From NCBI RefSeq assembly GCF_001640805.2, contig NC_066851.1:8745712-8809711 (forward strand): a DNA stretch of 64,000 nucleotides, read 5' to 3'. The DNA comes from Lates calcarifer (lineage: Eukaryota; Chordata; Actinopteri; Centropomidae). A program made the translations under genes and the position numbers. Below the pieces are notes generated by a model, which saw only the letters and a list, made by a program, of their open reading frames with translations, searched no databases and had not been told where the DNA came from. Below are positions 35,101-49,000 of the stretch, piece after piece; the stretch's first letter is position 1; each line of letters opens with the position of its first letter.

Positions 35101-38100
35101 ACAGTCAGTTTAAATGTCAATTTTAAAGTTTGAGTCCTCACTGGCTCAGAGAGTAAAGCAGTCATCACCCATATCAGTGAGGGTTCACACCCTGAGATTT
35201 CCAGTGACCAGCATTCACACATGGACATACACAGTTCAACCGGACCCTCCGCAGCAACTGACTTTAATGATGGAGTCAGGGACACTGCTACTCCCACCGA
35301 AGAAAAGTCAGGCAATGCTACTTCCAATGATGACAATCCAAACACTGGTTGTTTCCCAATTGCCAGTAACACTTCAGCTAATGTTGGCCCAACCGATGGA
35401 GCTGCAGCCTCCATTTTTTCAGGACATTGAAGCTGCAGCTGCCATCACACTCCCCGATGCTGATGATGTCAACACAAGCCCAGATGGACCCCGCCGGAGG
35501 ATTCTTTAGCAGAATGAGGAGGCGAGTGGTTTCCATCTTTACACGACAGAACAACACAAACCCAGACTTATAAGAATGACTGAGAGCAAAGTTAGGGGAA
35601 CACAGCACTGCAGTAACCACTCATCTCAACCAGTTCTTTGCGTTTCGTCAGATAAAGAACAGGCTCTTGACCACGAAAACTAATTCAAGAGTGGCTCTGA
35701 CTCTTTGCTCTACCTGTTCCTCTCTCTCTCAGTCTCCCAACTCTATCTCCAACAAGCATAAAAAGAAGGTAAAAATGAATTGAATTGAAGTAGGGCAGCA
35801 CAGTTATCCACTGTCACCTCACAGCAAGAAGGTTCCGGAATCGATCAGGGACTTCTCTGTATGGAGTTTGCATGTTCTCCCTGTGCCTGTGTGGTCAAAT
35901 TAAGTCAAATGACTTTAATTATTTGACAAGTGTGATATTCAAAACATAGATAATAGCAAAGTTTTTGTGTCAGCTGTATATGTACATATATGTATATGTA
36001 CATACAATTATTAATTACACTCAAAAAGTAGGCTGTAAGCATACCCCCCTTTCAACTACAACCCCAATCATGTGCCCTGTACAGATGGAGGGAGAAAATG
36101 TCTTATTTCTTCATTGAGAAAAGAAGATAGAGAATTTATAAAAAATAAATAAATAAATTAATAAAAATATGAACATGTCTTTCATACTGTATGTCATTTA
36201 TTTCAGATAATAGCAAGGAGAAAATTTAAGATGTAAAACCCTATATTTGATTTTGCTACTTGTAATCAAGTTGAAATATATGTGCCCACCATGATCATGG
36301 TGGAACTGTTGTGGAACTGTTGGATTTGTGTCTATAATTTTGCAAGGTGTTGACCTTACTCTGTAAAGTGCCTTGAGACAATACATATTGTAATTTGGCA
36401 TTATATAAATAAACTTGAATTGAATTGAACTAACAACTGCTCACGTCAGGGGCTGGGGGCAGGATTATTGTGACCAACCAAACATGAACAACATGTAAAC
36501 AAAAATATAGAGTGCACATCAGATTGGTTAATTTTACACAGATTTACATAATTATAAATCTTGTTTATATAACACACACAAATGAAAAGAGTAATTGAGT
36601 AGAACATATTATGAGTATTTTCTGATGTGATGCCACAATCTGCAGGGTGATATCATTTGTCTGTGTTTTCCAAAACTCTTATAAATCATGTGATGCAAGA
36701 TGCAGTTAAGTGTATTTAAATGTCTATGTTTCTCAACAGTTCTCAAAGTCTATGGTGCTGGACGCCTACAGTGAGTATGTGAACAACTTCAGCAATGCGA
36801 TGGCAGTGGTAAGGAAGACATGCGCATCCAAACCTGGCTTCCTAGAGTTCCTCAAGGTTTGACAGTTTTCTGGAAAAACATGCACATTTTTATTCAAAGT
36901 TACATATTTTTGTTCTTGTGCATTTCAGTAGAAAGGGCTTATGGCTAATTGTTTTAACCATTCATCATTAAGTGAAATTCCTCTCTCTAGCTTTTTAGTC
37001 CTGCTCCTTTTATGTTCTTCAGACTTGTTCCTCACTGCATTGCAGTAACCCATCTTCTTGTCTGCAGCATCGTCAGGAGACCAGCAGTGACAGAATGACT
37101 TTGTATGGCCTGATGATGAAACCTATTCAGAGGTTCCCACAGTTCATTCTGCTCCTTCAGGTATAATGGCCTCTTATTTTTGAGCTCAGACAGTGTGGTA
37201 TGTATATTCACCAGCAGAGGGAGAGCTATACACATAAGTCAAGACATTTTCTTTTTCAAAGTGCTTACATCAAGGGTAGCCGTGAGAAGTGCTCTGAGGG
37301 GAAATGGTTTCCTCAGATCTCTTTTAATCCTGCTTTCATTTGCCCTGGCATATTTACTTGGCTCGTGTCTCTTGCAGAAATCTCACACAAAATATGGGGC
37401 ACTCGGTTGCTTTCTTTTTTAAGTATCAACATGTGTAGCAACTCAATAGCTATAAATACCAATCAAAGTAGCTTGGGGGATAATGATACTAGGAATTGTA
37501 ATCTACATTAATTTTTATCATTAAATCTTCTTTTGTCATGAGGACATGTGCTGTATGAGTAGGAGAGAGCATTCCATCAAATGCCATTGGGTGCGATTGT
37601 GCAGATTTAGGGAGAGTTGTGCAGGTGAAGGGTTTTTTATTCCATTAATGACACTGTTAAAAAACACTGGTCCTCGGTGTGGATAATCAACAAATGAGTA
37701 ATGTGTGACTTCTCTGTGCCTCCTCATCAGGACATGTTGAAGAACACACCTGTGGGTCATGCAGACCGTCTGCCCCTTCAGATGGCCCTGACCGAACTGG
37801 AGACACTGGCAGAGAAGCTTAATGAAAAGAAGAGGGAAGCTGACCAGCGCTGCGAGATCCGTCACATTGCAAAGGCCATGAACGAACGTTACCTCAACAA
37901 GGTCTGTCTATTTCTCTTGTGTGGTCCTGGAATTCATGTCTGTCATTTGAATTGTATTGTATTAGACTACCATTGCTGGGTGGAGTCAGTGTTCTTGATA
38001 CATGACATTTTGTTTTTAGTAGTATCGTTTTTACATTCTGGTTAAGAGGATGGTTAGAGCTGAGGATGTACTCATTGCTCAGTCAGTGTGCAAATCTTTG

Positions 38101-41100
38101 GCTAATGTTTGATTCTTTTAGCATATGCTGTGGCATTTCCCTCTGTCCCAGTGTGGGCGGCCATCAGGCACTTGAGCTTCACATTTTCTACCAACTATTC
38201 TCCTGACTGAATACCATATTTTTAGAGCATGGCTTAGCACAACGTGTACACACAACACCAGCTTTCCCCAAGGTATAATTATTTGTCTATCTGCAGCCAC
38301 CCACTCTGGCATCTGTGCCGAAACATGTGTTTACAACATACCCCACATGGGGCAGAGGAGTTTGGTTCCTCATAGCCTTTAATTGTTCAGAGTCACTGTT
38401 GATAGCCATGTATTATATGCTGTTATCCAAAATGGTTGGTTTCACAGTAGAGACTGACAGGAAATGTGGGATAGAACAATAAGATGACACATGACAAAGG
38501 TTCCTGATCAAACAGAATTTTTTCTTGATACCCAGAGTTAAAAATACACAGAGCAGTGTTCACTTTAAGATTTTATCAGGGGCTGTATTGGCTGAAATGC
38601 TTCAGGATTCTTTTCTTATATAAGGTAATAAAGCTTAGTGAAATGTGAGTACTGTTGGACTTTGAATGGTCTACATTCCTTCTCTGAGCTTGGTATTATC
38701 AGAGATCCAAACTCCGACTATACTTTGACATAGTGCCGTATCAATCTTACCCTTTAGCTTCTGAGCAACGGCAGCCGTTACCTGATTCGCTCAGACGACA
38801 TGGTAGAGACGGTCTACAACGAGCGTGGTGAAATCATCAAAACCAAGGAGCGGCGTCTCTTCCTGCTCAATGATGTGCTCATGTGTGCCACACCCAATAT
38901 CCGGTAAGAGTGACCGCAAACCCAGACCTGTTCATAATCTCTCCTGTAAATTACACCTTCTGCTGCCCTTGGGTGCAATATCCTATAATCTCTTTGCCGT
39001 TTTACAATTTTAGACACTAATTGCTGTGTGTTTATTTTTGTTGTGGTCTGGATTGGATGGGCCGCTTTTCCTACTGTAAGGGAATATTTAATACAACTAG
39101 GATTTCAGTAAAAATCAATCTCAAAGTGAACTAAAGTGAAACTCTCATGTGTAGACAAAGATGGTTAGCATTATATGTAACTGGTGTCCTTGGGGTGACC
39201 TTTGACCACACTGAGTCTCTGGGTTTTGGGCCCATGTGTACCCAGTATGGCTTGCTATTTAACCATGAGTGATGGATGGAGAGCCTTGTTCCCGGGTTTT
39301 TCAGCTCCTGTCCTGTAATTGTAACATGCTGGTCACCACATACTGCCTCTGGGAATGTGCACAGGTTCTCTAGATGAGTGACATTTACCTCCTCTTATCT
39401 TTCACACATGGCACCATAGGCCTCCTCCACTGATGTTGATGTAAACTGTTCTCTTTTCTTACCTTCAGCATTTCTTGCACTCATATACCTTCTCCTCACA
39501 CAGTGCAGAAGATACATGTATTCTCCACAAGTAAGGTCTTAACACCATGAACCAGTGCCACTTCATCACATAACTGTTCATTTCTCTCTGCTCTGTCCAG
39601 ATGTCAGGATGGCAGTGGGAGTGGCAGTGGAAATGCTCCCCTTGACCAGAAGTTCCTTCTGAAGTGGAGTGTGCCTCTGAGCTTCGTGGAGGTGCTCGAG
39701 TTTGGCTCCAGTGAGGACATGGCCGATAACAGCCGTTACCCAGCACCCCACTCCGGAGAGAAGGTGGTCATCAACGCTAAGCCAAGTATGAATCACAGTG
39801 TCACTTTCTGTCGTTTTGAGTCAGCAGTCTGCCTATTTGTCTGTGCCTCTGTTTCTCTCCCTCTGTATACTGAGGACAAAAGGTCTGGTAGGAAAGGTGA
39901 TAGAGTTCAATTAGCTGAGTTGATTAGAGAGTGTCAAGCAGTTAAGGACTGATCCCTGTATAGGCCATGTGGATTTGAGACTCTGGGATACGAGCCAATA
40001 ACTGCTGTTCAGGTTACTGCTTATGCTTGGTGTCTGGTTAATGAAATGCTCCGTGGGAACTAAAGGTAAATATCTCTATCTACTTGTAGTACCTGGAGTA
40101 ATTTACTTTTACAAATCCAGTTATAGACTATTTTAATAAAGACCTTGTTTCTCACATATACATACATAGAATGGACATTAACAAACATTTCTAAAGTGGT
40201 GTCAGTCCTACACAGACCATCCAGCCAACGAGTGTGTATTTTTTCCTTCTGCAATTCTCTGGTCTGCTGGCTGCCGAGAATGATTTCAGTCTTTCCACTG
40301 GGCTCTCCCCTGTCACAGACAGCTGCTCAGCCACTTTAAAAGGCACAGATCAGACAAACAAGAGGCATAACCAGAGTGTATGATTTTGTGGTAAAAGTGC
40401 TGCAGTTTTTATTCTAGGATTTTTCTGTGTGCGATGTGTTTGTGCAGAGGTAATGGTAGTGCACATTGCTAGGCTGGTGAGTGCTCTGATACTGTATTAT
40501 CCCTGGTCTGTCAAAGGTTATATGTATTCAAGCTGAGGTCAAAGGCACACTCTTTCACTAGCCAGTGATAGTGGGCTGGAATTACTACCATTGAGCTCAT
40601 CTACTCTCTCTCATGCTCAGTCTCCTTCTCCCTCTAATCTATCATCTGTAATTCACTTGCATAAGGCTCAGTCCTTTTTTTCCATTTATCTCATGTTAAA
40701 TCCTGTGATGTTTTCTATGTGTTGTATCATACAGTCTACCAAGTATGTCTGATTACTAAAAGATTGCTGTTCAGCAATAGCCAGGATATATTTCAGTCCA
40801 TGTGCACAGGGTAGCAACTGTAAATTAAATGAACAGGGACAATACAGTTCTTTTATTGGCCCCTCTACTCCTACTGTGTGAAGTTGTTATGCAGATGACA
40901 GCATGTGAAGTAGATGGTCCATATGGCCCCTTTACACATATACGCACATATTCCCTCCTGCCACCTATCCTCATCCTCTTATGCTGAAAATATCACATGA
41001 TGAGTTTCACACTGTTCCCATCTTCCACCGCCTTAAAATATTTCACCCTTTTTTCATATCATTTTCCATATACCTCCACTTAGACCACATTTGGTGCCTC

Positions 41101-44100
41101 TCTTTTGCACTAATCTCCTGCCAGGCCACCTGTCCTCCTCTGATACTTCACCAAGCTGCAATATATGAACAGTCCAGTCATTGCATGAGTGTACATAACA
41201 GATGGCACAGACAGGCCTGTGTAACATCTGGTCTGGCTGTCAGGTTTTCCTAGGGCTGCAACTGACAGCCAGGTTCACAGCCTCATATTAAGTTGAAGAG
41301 ATGATAGTAGTGTATATGCACTTTCTCCTTAAAGGCCTGAGGATGGCCACACAAGTCTCAGTGTATTGTTTTGTTGTTTCAAAAAATCAGACTATTGAAT
41401 TTGATGTTCCTTCGACAGAAGTGAATTACTTATTAAACAATAACATACTAACCCTCACTTGCTGCCTTCACTCTTTAGTTATTTTCAAACTAAGTTCAGC
41501 TCTCTGTGTGTCTTTAGGAAAGTGTGTGTGTGTGCATACAAATGTGTGCATTGTCCAGGAACTTTTAATAAGTGGAAACAATTGTTTCTCAGTCCTCTGT
41601 GTTCAGCCAAAAGCAGCTTGGTGACCAGCCTGCTAGAAAGCAGTGAAAAGACTCTTCAACATATGATGTCACCTCTTTGCGTGTCTCTCTGCTTAGTTCA
41701 TCTCTCCTCTGCGCTGCATAGCAGTCAGACCACCAAGCACACTGCTCGTTTAAAGTTAGGTTTTCCTGCTGCTCTTACAGCCAGTAATTTGTAGATATAT
41801 TGTTTGTGTTTTTAGTAATTGCTGTGACGACTGGCTCTGCTTCTGAAGATGCTCCCAGGCCTGTTTTTGTTAGAAAACTCTTGGCATTTGGCACTCTCAC
41901 AAAGAGCCATTCAGGAAGTTGGATCCGACTTGAAATGGGTTACACAGTGCCAGTCGAGTCTGTGGGAATGGTCAATTCAGTGATGGCACAATGCTGCTCT
42001 TCCTTGGGCCTTATTATTAGTACTATTAAATACAGATAATAAACAGCAAAAGATGCTATGAAACATTGGATTTCTTGATGTCTCAGCTTTATTTTAGTGT
42101 ACATTAAGTAGAGTCTTAACATAGCACTATATTGTGTGATACTGGCAGTAACTTTATTGTTGTAGCTGCATTTGCTCACAATATGACACCAAGCAGGAGG
42201 GTTTATTCAGCATTTCTGCCCTGACCTGAATTCAGCCCCCTGTGTCAGCCTTTGCTATGACTGATGAGCCATGAAAATGGCATTTAACCCCTTTAGACAA
42301 GGAAATTAGCTCAAATGAGGAGAAACAAGGCAACAACAGTGCATTACACACCCCAACAATTAATTTCTCATTATATCCTATTAACGGATAAAGCAAATGA
42401 AAATATCCTATAGGTGTATTGTGAGGGTGCTATGATTTGATCCAGAATGAAATAAGTAGGAGGTCACTGACCATGAAAATATCAGTGAAACCCAAATCCA
42501 TGCACAATACAGTAGTCCTGCTGTTTAGTGCGCGTGCTCTGGTGCTTAGGGGCGCTCATGCATGTGTGAAGCCAACAAAGAATTTCTCAGTCTGTGAGCA
42601 GCCTCTTGTGTACAAACTCGCAGGGAGACATTTTGGAGTCATTCTTTCTGAGACCACCTACAAATGCGTTACTGGGGTAAAGGTTCTCCTGAATGCCCAG
42701 TCAGCGAGACCTTCAGGAGAGGACTGGGCTGGGTTGCCATGGCGTTGGAGGACCAGACAGACATAGTGACAATTGTAGAAGAGGACAAGGAGGAGGAGAA
42801 GGAAGGAGAGGGAGAGGAGAAAGTAGAAGGGCAGAAGCAAATACAGCTGAAGCTGCCAAATACTCTAATCCAGTTTAACTCTTTCTTTGTCCTGTGATAT
42901 ACACTCTCAACGGTTAGTACAGATAAGAGGATACACACATTCAAACATGTGCAGTTAGGTTTTAATTTGAAAGAGTCCAGTACTTGTTAATTGAGTCTTT
43001 TGATCAAATGACCTCAATAATTTGTCCGTTGGCCATCCTGGCCAACTGTCTGCTTTTCCTCATGATAATTTTCATGAAATATGTGTGTGTGTGAGAGAGA
43101 CACTTTGATGAGCCTGGCTCTGTGTTCTGAGCCACAGTGCTTTGTGTACATCACAAAGCAAGCTGTTGTTTTCTTGTTGATACAGAACAACACAGTAACC
43201 GCTCAAGATCACTGAACTGTTCATATAGCTCAGTGATCATTTGGTTTAATATTTTGAGCACAAGTGCAAAAATGATGAGATGCACCTATCAGCATACTTA
43301 CATACAGTAGGTACACATCTGAGGAACAGATAGGATGACATACTGTACCGCTGACATACCAGAACAAACACAGTATTTGGTGTGTGGCCTCTGAAACCTA
43401 TCATTAGATGATAGTGTTCTTGTGACTGAGTGAGCTCACCGTTGAGAATCACTGCCAAGTTTGCAGAGCTGTCACCACTCCTGTGGGAAACTGACTGATT
43501 GCCCCTTATTGATCTTTGTCTTTGTTCAGTTTTAACTGCCTCTGTCATCAGACTGGGCCTCATTCATTCACATACTGCGCGTGTTTCCAACCTTTTGTAA
43601 GAGGACTGTTGGAGACATCAGCTCAATTTCCTTTTTATCAGTCAGTTTTGCTTTTATTCTTTCCACCTCAGATGAGGACACTGCTTTTTAGATGGGATTG
43701 TAGTCACTACAATTTATGAGCTAAAAGAATATCTAAAACTCACCACTCACACCACCGCTTTGTAACATTAACAGCTATAACATTAAATCTCAACTTATAG
43801 TTTTTGAACAACCAGCATAGCTTCACTTTTTCTGTGAGAGAGCGAAAGAGAGAGAACAAAAAAATGAGTTTACATCTAATTATTTTGTCCTTGTATGTGT
43901 CTCTGTGTAGGCAAGCTGTACATGGGCCCGGGTCAGTTGTACCAAGATCTGCAGAACCTAATTCATGATCTCAGCCTGGTCAACCAGATCTCCAGCATGA
44001 TCAGCAGCCTCAAAGGAAACTACCAGGTACTGCTCTAAACACAAACACTGAGTTAAAGCCACATCAGCTGAACTGAGAACATTTCTTATCTTTATTTCCC

Positions 44101-45995
44101 TTGAGATATGTTTGATTAAAATGCACATTTGAGTATAATTTCAATATATTTAATCCAGATAAGCAATGTCTGAATCAGTATTAAAAAATTAAGTCAAAAA
44201 ACCTTAAGGTCATCACAAGGCAAATAATTAATACAAGTCATAAGTCTACTCTTTTACTTCTTATTAGTACTTGTCTTTAATGTCATTTTGACTAAATATT
44301 CTTTTGGGATAGTTATAGTGTTTATTAATATTCTTGGAAACTTGACAGAGATTGATGTAGACAAATGTTTCTCCAGTGCTCCAGTTCTTTAAAAATCATA
44401 TTCGCTGTGTTTCCCCCTCAGACGTCCATAAAGGCTGGGCTGTTTTGTGGGTGTATAATGTTCAAGCTGTGGAACGTGCAAACGTGGACAATTTGTCTTG
44501 GGGAGATTTGGGGTCTCTTGAGTCTTGATTTACACCGTTCAAGCCTGTCATATCATGTGGCCACACACACACACACACACACACACGCCTGCCTGTTCTG
44601 CTGGGTTGGAAGTTTAGTTTGCAGAGCGCAGCATGAGTGTGTGAGGCTGTGTTTGTGCTGTGCTGGTAGGTCTGTCAGAAGCCGAGTGGGAGGCAGAGTA
44701 AAACAGAGAAGTTCTCAGAGAGACATGTGTCCCAGAGATGGAGGGAGGGAGAGACTGAAGGAGAGAGGGACAGGGGAAAAGGAAGAAAAAGCAGGACTGA
44801 GACGTGAGCTGTCTGCTCCTAAACATTTTCTCAACACTAAATTTCATATTCTAAATTGTACTGACCGTTTTCTCATTACACATTTATACTTAGAAGTTCT
44901 TTGTAAAGTTTGGAACCAAGTATTGAAAGGTCAAGAGATCATTGCCTAATTAGTGATGACATTTTAAGGCCAAATTTTCTTTTGCCTCTCCTTGCAAAGA
45001 GATGAAAGCCAATCTTAACTTGTGCCACTCAAACAAATTAACATGTTCACTTTAGTTTGAGACTACTAGCTGTTTGTTTATTGATTCAACTGCATGGCAA
45101 GTTTTGTGGCTGTTTGTGTTGACAGTGGAGAACATTTAAAGGAGTTTGTAATAACTTTACCACATCATTTACATACACTCTTCCTTCTCCTCTCTCCTTG
45201 TTTGTTTTTCTTTCTATCCCTCCCACATTCCTGTGTACAGAATGTCAACCCCACAGTGGCCCAGGACTGGGTATCAGGTCTTCAGAGGCTGATTCTGAAG
45301 AAAGAGGAGGAGATCAGGGCAGCTGACCGGTGTAGGATCCAACTCCAGCTGCCTGGCAAACAAGACAAGTCTGTCTTTTTTTTAACACACACATAAACAC
45401 ACCTCTTGAGCTTTAATCGATCTTTCATACAGACAGCACATACAGGCATTATAATAGTCTCCAGTCTCGGTCTTGGCACCCCACCCTTGTCTTGTTTATC
45501 CTAGGTTTGTCTTTATCCCCTTTTACCCTCCTTTCTCCCTCCATCCTCCCAGCCTTTCTGTGTGCCTATAGCTTTAGGGGACAGTATTAGAGCACATTTG
45601 GATATTTGGATAAACAAGTGTCTCCGCCAGGTCTAATCTGAGGCATGAATCCCAGGGGAGGAAATGTGCATCAGTGTTTGCAACCAAAGTCTGCCCAGTG
45701 TTGCAGCTGTTGTTGAACAGAATCACTCGTGTCACACATTTACACACACTATTATAGTCTGCACGTGGTCCCCCAAGGGTGAACCTTGTTTTGGCTTTGT
45801 CACATTCTCTCCCTCTTTCACTTCCTCACTCCATCCTTCATCCCTGCTGCATTTAGCTGGTGAGATTATATGCGGGTATGTTTGGAAACACAGCTGTGCC
45901 TCCCTCATTCTTCTCCTGATCCCTCAATCGCAAAACACACAAAACACAGCACTTCTCACCATCAGCCAGATTGAGGCATTTCAGACAGTGCCCTG

Positions 45996-46036
<41 letters not shown>

Positions 46037-49000
46037 TATGTACACACAAACGAACAAAAACACACATGTCGACAAGAGCTGCCGATAGAAGCGATAATTG
46101 ACATTGGCTTCTATTGCATTTCTGTCACTGTCTGTCTAGTCAATCAGCATTGAATGGCCAGACTCATTTGCCCCCTCAGCTTGGATTCAGCTCAAACAGA
46201 GCTGTTTTCATTTGATTTTACTGTAAAAGATGCTAATCAGTGGACTGGTGTGTCTGCAAGAATATTCAAACATTAGCATGACTGCTTAGAGAAATGTAAA
46301 TGCTAATTCAGGCCCTCTGGTTGCCAGAATGTTGACACATCTCGCAGAACATTAATCATTCAGTACAGTCTTGTTAAAGCATCACTGATGTTTGCCTCAC
46401 AAAAACGTCCAACCATGTCTAGTTCATTAACTCTCTCTGCAAAATGGAACTTTTTAAAAGCTCTATGTTATGATGTTTACATAGTAAAATATTAACTTTA
46501 AACTTTGCTTATTTTCAAAATCCCTGATCTAATCTGATCTCTTAAGGCCAGTTCATGTTTTCTGCCTTAAATTAGAGCCTCATGTAGAAAAAGACTTTTT
46601 TTCTTTTCTGTATATAATGAACAGAAAATATCAAACTACTATTCTGCCTGCATTTTTTTGATCCACCTTTATCTGCAAGCACCAGACAGCACACTGGAGT
46701 GTGTTTGCCCAGAACAGATGTGAATTCTGACCTTCTGCTCTGTGAGTTATCACAAGACCTTTAAAAGAACCTAAAAGATAAAGTAAATTTGAAAATATGA
46801 AATGAATGTCAAGGCACCAAAAAAGTTCCTCCGAAACACACTGATCATATATTTGTTATACAATAGTATTGAATATTCCTTTATTTTTACCACCATTTGT
46901 GTTTTTGTTTTGTCCTTTCTATCAGCAGGTCCGGTAAACCCACTTTCTTCAGTGCAGTGTTCAATACTCTCAGCCCAGCCATCAAACAGTCATGGATCAG
47001 TAACTTGCAGATGGCTAAACTGGCTCTAGGTACTGTACACACTACCTGGCTGTACATTTTCAATGTCTCAGTTGCACAGTTCTTTGTCCATTTCGATTGT
47101 GTGTGTGTGTGTGCACTTTACAATATATCTCTAAAGTCAGCTGCCCTTGATTAAACATATTAGTACCATCATATACCAATCAAATGTAGCAAAATATTGT
47201 TAAAAATAATCAGTAAGGTGTTAATTTTAGCTTTACAATGTGACGTCTTGAGTCTTTCCCTCTGAAAACAGATAACTTGTCATTTAAAAACACTTAGTGC
47301 AGGCTGCACATTACTGGATCAAAGTATTTGTGTGTGTGTTTTACATCAGAGGAGGACAACCTGCAGGGCTGGTTCTTTGCAGAGGATGATGGGAATCAGA
47401 TCAAAAAGCAGAAACACCCTCTCTTGCTTCGACAAATGCCTGTGGTCATGTCAAAATTACAAGAGTTCAAGGTGAGACATTTTTATGTTGAGTGTCCATA
47501 ATTCAGTCTGTGTGTGCTTGTAATTATGTCTCATGAATGCCACCCTTTTCCCTTTATGTTATACAACACTTATTGTAGTTGTATGTCTAAAAGCATTGAC
47601 TGAACTTTGGCAAAAACTTGAAAAAGATAGAGTGTGTGGGTGGGTGTCTGTGGCCGGTTAGCTCAGTTGGTTAGAGCGTGGTGCTAATAACGCCAAGGTC
47701 GCGGGTTCGATCCCCGTACGGGCCAGGCTGTTTTAATAATTAATTGTGACACCTGGCCAGTTTAACTCAGGGATGTGCATTAGTATTACTGTTGTTGCTG
47801 ATGGGAAATATTACAGAAGATCCTGAGAGATCCTTTCTCCACTGTCACTGTGCTCCTTTTGTAACACTAGACAGGTTAATACTGTATACCTTAATAATAC
47901 TCTAGTTTGTGAGTGTCAGACTGTAACTCAGAGTGATCACAGCAAGAGCACATAGTTAAGTTGTGCAGTAAAAACTTTCTGTCAGTCTGTCTGTCAGTTT
48001 TGGGATGTGGGGTGAGTTAGATCAGTTGGTTAGAGCGTTGTGCTAATAACGCTGAGGTTGTGGGTTTGATCCCTGTATGGGCCTTTTATCAAGGAGACTA
48101 CCAACATATGACCAATGGCTTAAGATGTGCTAGTTCACTGTTAAGTAGCACATAACATATGAAATGGTATTAACTGATTTGCTGTAAATCCAGACAAACA
48201 GAAAACAATTCTTTTTTCCTGTGGAACTCAGGGTTCTCTCAAAATAAATGACTTGTCATAACCATCTGCTGACGATTTTGGATTGTTACTGTGTGGATGT
48301 ATGTTACACACTGTGACATTTCCACTAGGATTGACTGACCCATGTGAGGCAAAAAATAGCTGTGGTATTGACATGTGGGGCCGGTTAGCTCAGTTGGTTA
48401 GAGCGTGGTGCTAATAACGCCAAGGTCGCGGGTTCGATCCCCGTACGGGCCAGTAGCTTTTAAAAATGAGAATACTAACATGACCGTTGGGTTGGTTCAA
48501 TGTTAAGTGGGTCATATCATATGGACTGACATTTAATGATTTGCTGTAGATCTAATATATCCCAGCACTTCTGGTGAAATCCTCCATCCACAGACAAACA
48601 ATAACATAAGCAAATTATAGTAAACGCTTTCTGATGTTTCTGCGAATTTAGACGTTTGTCATTTATTTTGACTGGACACCATTCCGTGACACTGATTTGT
48701 GGAGTGGAGTAAAATTACAACACTGACCGACCAAGTGGGGCAAAAAATAGCTGTGGTATTGACATGTGGGGCCGGTTAGCTCAGTTGGTTAGAGCGTGGT
48801 GCTAATAACGCCAAGGTCGCGGGTTCGATCCCCGTACGGGCCATCTGCTTTTGAGATTATAAACTTATAAATAGTAATCATTAGGTTTGTGTAAAGATGT
48901 CATGTATCTGAGTCGTGTTGTTAAACATGTGACATAAGTCAGCAGATACACACCTGTCAACACTAACAGAGTAGAAAACTGGCTGGTGTCAAAAAGCACA

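Larger units (their letters stand above)
33853..36739 (+). other. arhgef10: arhgef10 intron hosting kinase pseudogene and repeats
   Basis: An intron of 2.9 kb between the 181-base DH exon and exon 36740. From left to right it holds about 490 bases of unassigned sequence, the HIPK-like pseudogene, a GTTTGCATGTTCTCC-type repeat, and a TTGAATTG-tailed repeat. Confidence 0.8.
48011..48843 (+). repeat. tandem duplication carrying tRNA-Ile copies B, C, D
   Basis: Copies start 368 and 391 bases apart. The 3' flanks of B and C align (both have a GATTTGCTGTA motif after an ATATGA or ATATGG word). The 5' flanks of C and D share the near-identical run GCAAAAAATAGCTGTGGTAT through GACATGTGGG directly before the gene. 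The unit, not only the tRNA, has therefore been duplicated. Confidence 0.85.

Noticed and set aside
42437..42897. Overlapping ORFs with a Glu/Lys-rich segment
   Set aside because: Caused by a GAGGA-rich tract, with ORFs open on both strands and no splice-compatible arhgef10 match.
44365..44949. ORF of 194 codons in an arhgef10 intron
   Set aside because: It spans a CA microsatellite (His-Thr repeat) and purine-rich sequence, has no recognisable domain and sits between good arhgef10 exons.
45664..46101. 145-codon ORF
   Set aside because: Half of it is a (CA)16 microsatellite translated as His-Thr, with no protein character elsewhere.
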